The notes beneath the pieces are model-generated. The model did no database searches, had not been told where the DNA came from, and saw nothing but the letters and a program-made list of their open reading frames with translations. Below, in pieces: positions 13,498-16,081 of a stretch of DNA of 16,081 bases. The position numbers were made by a program, and so were the translations under genes. The stretch is from Candidatus Gottesmanbacteria bacterium (GTDB lineage Bacteria; Patescibacteriota; Microgenomatia; 2-02-FULL-39-11), in the NCBI GenBank assembly GCA_016204905.1, contig JACQJU010000009.1, positions 1 through 16,081 on the forward strand. Direction: 5' to 3'. Numbering within the stretch: position 1 is the stretch's first letter; each line of letters starts with the position of its first letter.

Positions 13498-13589
13498 TTA
13501 TAAGAAAGAAAAACTTCATTTTTAAGTTTTTGAAATTGACTTAGCTCAATTGTTTCTCGAATATTTCTCATCAAATCTGCGTAAAAGTG
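13494..13589 (-). pseudogene. Second displaced tgt 3' end
   Basis: On the minus strand, 32 codons read HFYADLMRNIRETIELSQ, then FQKLKNEVFLSYN and TAA, with no internal stop. About half the residues match the C-terminus of the intact Tgt (residues 385-414), including FYADLM, IRE and the spacing to the stop. The piece starts two residues after the position of the zinc-ligand histidine and has no upstream Tgt sequence. Its stop overlaps the stop of the 12833-13497 gene. It is a diverged, once-functional end, displaced by the brnT-brnA unit. Confidence 0.88.
13568..13586. repeat. att-like 19-bp direct repeat, inner copy
   Basis: TCATCAAATCTGCGTAAAA is identical to 14283-14301 within the intact tgt, while the rest of the two tgt ends has diverged to about half identity at protein level. 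A decayed version (15 of 19 bases) is at 10973-10991. The repeats border the brnT-brnA unit and could be a recombination core. High codon constraint on FYADLM is the other explanation. Confidence 0.6.
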
Positions 13590-13607
13590 GTACAGATACA
13601 GACATAC

Positions 13608-13644
13608 TTGACAAAAGAATTGTTGTATTGTACCATTACATACA
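13608..13644 (+). promoter_or_regulatory. Promoter and operator of brnT-brnA
   Basis: TTGACA at 13608-13613 and TACCAT at 13631-13636 with a 17-bp spacer. The inverted repeat TGTAT (13624-13628) / ATACA (13640-13644) brackets the -10 and start region, a suitable site for repression by the ribbon-helix-helix antitoxin. The ATG is 11 nt past the -10. Confidence 0.45.
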
Positions 13645-13647
13645 TAA

Positions 13648-13971
13648 ATGCGTAAGAGCATTGACATATCGAGAATTGAGTTTAGCGATTTTAATTGGGA
13701 TAAAGGAAATTGGCGAAAGAATTGGCTAAAACATAAGGTAACTACAGATGAAAGCGAAGAGATTTTTTATAACGAACCTATTCTTTTTTTTAGAGATGAG
13801 CAACATTCACAAAAAGAAGATAGATTCATAGCTTATGGAATAACTGATAAGGAAAGACTACTTACCGTTGTTTTTACTATAAGAAAAACAAATATAAGAA
13901 TTATTTCAGCTAGAGATCAGAGCAAAAAGGAAAGGAGGATCTATGAAACTAAAAAAAATACCCAAATTTAA
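13648..13971 (+). CDS. brnT: Toxin, BrnT family ribonuclease
   Basis: A 107-residue type II toxin, expected to cleave RNA and stop growth when free of BrnA. Family hallmarks are visible in order: FNWDKGNWRKNWLKHKV near the N-terminus (the FEWDxxKxxxNxxKHGV pattern), then DRFIAYGITDKERLLTVVFT, and the C-terminal RIISARDQSKKERRIYE. The RIISAR and ERRIYE motifs carry the arginines and glutamate typical of BrnT. As usual for this system, the toxin gene precedes the antitoxin. The ATG lies just after the promoter with almost no leader. It overlaps brnA by 29 bp. Confidence 0.93.
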   Translation: MRKSIDISRIEFSDFNWDKGNWRKNWLKHKVTTDESEEIFYNEPILFFRDEQHSQKEDRFIAYGITDKERLLTVVFTIRKTNIRIISARDQSKKERRIYETKKNTQI

Positions 13972-14215
13972 TAATGAAGATGAAGAAAGAGAGTTTTGGG
14001 CTACTCATGATACGACCGATTATTTTGATACTTCTCGTCCAATAGAACTAAATCTCACTAACCTTAAAAGATCAACAAGGTCGATAACAGTGAGGCTACC
14101 AGATTGGCTCGTCAATAGATTGAAAATATTAGCAAATAAAAAAGATGTGCCTTATCAGTCGCTTCTTAAAATGTTTCTTGCCGAAAAAGTTAAAGAGGAG
14201 ATGAGGTTAACCTAA
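13943..14215 (+). CDS. brnA: Antitoxin, BrnA family (ribbon-helix-helix)
   Basis: A 90-residue antitoxin that binds BrnT and represses the operon. Residues 12-30 contain the EEREFWATHDTTDYFD motif of the BrnA/CopG-antitoxin group, and residues 46-86 form the ribbon-helix-helix domain (RSITVRLPDWLVNRLKILA, then a second helix LLKMFLAEKVKEE). It has a textbook Shine-Dalgarno, AAAGGAGG at 13931-13938, 4 nt before the ATG, unlike the leaderless first cistrons of the window. Its TAA (13213+1000, that is 14213-14215) overlaps the tgt stop on the other strand, so the toxin-antitoxin pair is packed directly against tgt. Confidence 0.9.
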   Translation: MKLKKIPKFNNEDEEREFWATHDTTDYFDTSRPIELNLTNLKRSTRSITVRLPDWLVNRLKILANKKDVPYQSLLKMFLAEKVKEEMRLT

Positions 14216-15456
14216 TAGAATAGTAAAACTTTTTCTTTCAATTCAGAAAATTTTCCTTGCTGAATGGCTTCTCTTATTTTCTTCATCAAATCTGCGTAAA
14301 ATTGGATGTTGTGGACTGTCGCAAAGAAAAAGCCACGGGGATCCTTTAATTGGAATAATTGGGCTAATTGGTCATATTTGACCGATTGGATACAGGTAAG
14401 ACATTTACAATGTTTCTCCAAAACTTCGTTAACATTTCTCATTTTCTTAATATTTATACGGCCTTTTTTAGTGTAGAGAACTCGGTGCCGGGCTTCGCGG
14501 GTTGGTATGACGCAATCAAAAAGATCAACACCTCGCTGAACTGACTCGAAAATATCTCGTACCTGGCCAATACCAAGAAGATGACGTGGTTTTTCTTCGG
14601 GAAGAAGTGGGATGGTCCACTCAAGAACTCTGAAAACGTCTTCTTTAGTACGACCAAGTGAACCCCCAATGCCAAATCCTGATACGTCTTGATTTCCGAC
14701 AAATTGAGCAGATTCTTTTCGCAAATCTTCAAAATAACCTCCTTGAACGATGCCAAATAGAGCTTGAGGATTGTAAGAAAGCTCGATACCATTTTTTTCG
14801 ACCGCCTCACCCAACAGATAGGGCCCAGGCGATTGTCTCAAAAAAGGTATCTTCGCTTTCTTTAATTCCGTGAGACAGCGTTTTAACCATTCGTGTGTTC
14901 TTTCCAGGGCCTTTTTTGTATATTCATAGCTGTTCAGAGGCGAAGTACATTCGTCAAACGCAAAGATTATATCTGCTCCAATCTTTTTTTGCAGTTCGAT
15001 TGATTTTTTTGGAGTCAGAGTAATTTTTTTCCCATTAAATGGAAACGTTACGCCTTTTTCAGTTATGACAAGTAGATTATTTTTATCTCCATAACTCGTT
15101 TGCTCACCGGGAAAAATATTTGCGACTTTTCCGACCCTATGAATTTTGCTAAAGCCCATTGAAAATACCTGGAATCCTCCGCTATCAGACATGATCGGTT
15201 TTTGAAAGTTTGCAAAGTCGTGGATTGGACTTATTAGCCGAATTGGTCTAATTTGTTTTGTCCAAAGATGAAACGTGTTGACGATAATAAGATTTACTGG
15301 AAGTTTAGGTAGAATTTCTTTTGGAATCGATTTTAACTCTCCCTCAGTTGCGACAAAAGCAAGCTCTGGGGTCAAAAGTTTGCCGTGAGGAGTATTAAAT
15401 TCTCCCCCTCTAGCTTTTGTTTTTTTATCTTTGGCTAAAATATTAAATTCAAACAT
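14212..15456 (-). CDS. tgt: tRNA-guanine transglycosylase
   Basis: Exchanges guanine for a queuosine precursor at position 34 of GUN-anticodon tRNAs. The protein has 414 residues against about 375 usual for bacteria. Catalytic features: SDSGGFQVF with Asp91, FDEC with Asp168, GIVQGG (235-240), and the nucleophile Asp314 in GVDLFDCVIPTR. The zinc site is Cys350, Cys352, Cys355 and His382. The motif usually written GGLxVGE reads GGSLG here. The last 30 residues (QFYADLM to the end) form the part that occurs in two further displaced copies at 13494-13589 and 10899-10994, so the present C-terminus was probably acquired together with brnT-brnA. The ATG at 15456 shares a bidirectional promoter with the kinase gene. 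Confidence 0.94.
   Translation of the reverse strand: MFEFNILAKDKKTKARGGEFNTPHGKLLTPELAFVATEGELKSIPKEILPKLPVNLIIVNTFHLWTKQIRPIRLISPIHDFANFQKPIMSDSGGFQVFSMGFSKIHRVGKVANIFPGEQTSYGDKNNLLVITEKGVTFPFNGKKITLTPKKSIELQKKIGADIIFAFDECTSPLNSYEYTKKALERTHEWLKRCLTELKKAKIPFLRQSPGPYLLGEAVEKNGIELSYNPQALFGIVQGGYFEDLRKESAQFVGNQDVSGFGIGGSLGRTKEDVFRVLEWTIPLLPEEKPRHLLGIGQVRDIFESVQRGVDLFDCVIPTREARHRVLYTKKGRINIKKMRNVNEVLEKHCKCLTCIQSVKYDQLAQLFQLKDPRGFFFATVHNIQFYADLMKKIREAIQQGKFSELKEKVLLFY
14283..14301. repeat. att-like 19-bp direct repeat, tgt copy
   Basis: The copy of TCATCAAATCTGCGTAAAA inside intact tgt, encoding part of FYADLM. It lies 715 bp from the identical copy at 13568. Confidence 0.6.
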
Positions 15457-15468
15457 AGCTGAGATTCA

Positions 15469-15478
15469 TATTATAATA
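15469..15478. promoter_or_regulatory. Bidirectional -10 palindrome between tgt and the kinase gene
   Basis: The palindrome TATTATAATA contains TATAAT on the plus strand (15472-15477) and on the minus strand (15475-15470). The kinase ATG is 7 nt away and the tgt ATG 13 nt away, so one symmetrical element can serve both genes. Confidence 0.55.
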
Positions 15479-15484
15479 GTCGAG

Positions 15485-16081
15485 ATGAGGAAATATAGAT
15501 ATATCTCAGTCGCTGGAACAATGGGAGTTGGCAAGACGACGTTGGTAAAAATTATTGCCAAAGAGTTTGGTCACAAACCAGTTTTAGAAAATTTTTCTGC
15601 AAATCCTTTTCTTCCCAAATTTTATAAAGACATGAGGCGTTGGGCTTTTCACTCACAGATGTTTTTTTTGAAAGAGAAGATAAGTCAAATAAGACAAATA
15701 AGTCTAATGAGAGAAACTAAAATAGTCCAAGATACACCGATCTATGAGGATGTTTTTTCCTATGCAAAAGCTCAGAAGCTTTTAGGCAACATGAGCAATG
15801 ATGAATGGAAGCTCTATTTTGATTTTTATAAAAGCTTCGAGGATGATTTAATCAGACCTGATCGGATCATTTTTCTGTCGGCCTCTATTGAAGGTATTTA
15901 TCAAAGGATTGCTCAAAGGACCAGAGACTATGAGGTTAAAAAGAAGAAAAAAGAGTTTTTGAGATACCTGAAGGTTCTTGACGGATTAAATCGAGGGTGG
16001 ATAAAGAATATTAAAAAGAAGATCAAGATTGTTGAGATTGATACGGAACATTTTGACTACGTAAAAAATAAAAAAGATAAA
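15485..16081 (+). CDS. Deoxynucleoside kinase, partial at 3' end
   Basis: The frame is open from ATG 15485 to the window edge (199 codons). It matches the deoxyadenosine/deoxyguanosine kinase family that phosphorylates salvaged deoxynucleosides. The P-loop is GTMGVGKTT (11-19), followed by the family's VLENFSANPFLPKFYKD (33-49), FHSQMFFLKEK (55-65) with the substrate-binding Gln58, and LSASIEGIYQRIAQRTRDYE (lid region) further on. The usual DRS motif is changed to DTPIYEDVFSYA (83-94), which may alter the substrate or catalytic arginine. The charged C-terminus (KKKIKIVEIDT) is probably near the natural end. Nucleoside salvage fits a reduced, scavenging genome. Confidence 0.85.
   Translation, partial: MRKYRYISVAGTMGVGKTTLVKIIAKEFGHKPVLENFSANPFLPKFYKDMRRWAFHSQMFFLKEKISQIRQISLMRETKIVQDTPIYEDVFSYAKAQKLLGNMSNDEWKLYFDFYKSFEDDLIRPDRIIFLSASIEGIYQRIAQRTRDYEVKKKKKEFLRYLKVLDGLNRGWIKNIKKKIKIVEIDTEHFDYVKNKKDK

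Noticed and set aside
10899..14304. A known integrative element or phage
   Set aside because: No integrase, transposase, relaxase or phage gene is present between the tgt copies, so I describe only the insertion pattern.

Overview
The window looks like a chromosomal segment from an uncultivated bacterium of the Candidate Phyla Radiation (Patescibacteria, possibly Microgenomates-like). The evidence is AT-rich DNA, TGA and TAA both used as ordinary stops, small operons, very short spacers, first cistrons with -10 boxes almost touching the start codon, an archaeal/eukaryotic-type TyrRS, and many orphan hypothetical genes. The phylum is inferred from general character and was not tested by a search.

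Layout. 2-301 is the end of an unknown protein. 303-2291 (minus) is acetyl-CoA synthetase. 2397-5280 is a block of four unknown accessory genes, one of them a P-loop ATPase, ending exactly at the stop codon of tyrS. 5281-6519 (minus) is tyrS. 6636-9248 is a large secreted or anchored subtilisin-type protease. 9249-9950 is non-coding: it holds a broken-off tyrS start, a small truncated ORF, a MITE-like palindrome and the long structured leader of an RRM RNA-binding protein (9951-10295). 10589-10882 is a small unknown gene. 10899-14304 is an accessory island. 14212-15456 (minus) is tgt, and 15485 to the end is a deoxynucleoside kinase, divergently transcribed from tgt through one symmetrical -10 box.

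The most interesting signal is in the island next to tgt. Besides the intact gene, the last 31 codons of a tgt gene appear twice more in the same orientation (13494-13589 and, decayed by two in-frame stops, 10899-10994). Both copies start at the same codon, just after the zinc-ligand histidine. Between the copies lie two cargo units: phd-vapC plus a STAND-type ATPase plus a PD-(D/E)XK-like gene, and brnT-brnA. The simplest reading is serial insertion at one site in the tgt 3' end. Each arriving unit supplied a new C-terminus for Tgt and pushed the old one outward, much as integron cassettes accumulate from one end. A similar event is seen at tyrS: the first 17 codons plus promoter of a diverged tyrS lie on the far side of the protease gene. 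No integrase is visible in the window.

Other notable points: two adjacent cargo genes are frameshifted, one by a perfect 11-bp tandem duplication and one at or near an A7 run; most first cistrons look leaderless; the RRM gene instead has a leader of about 290 nt with four hairpins and a clear Shine-Dalgarno; and TyrRS and Acs both carry low-complexity in-frame insertions.
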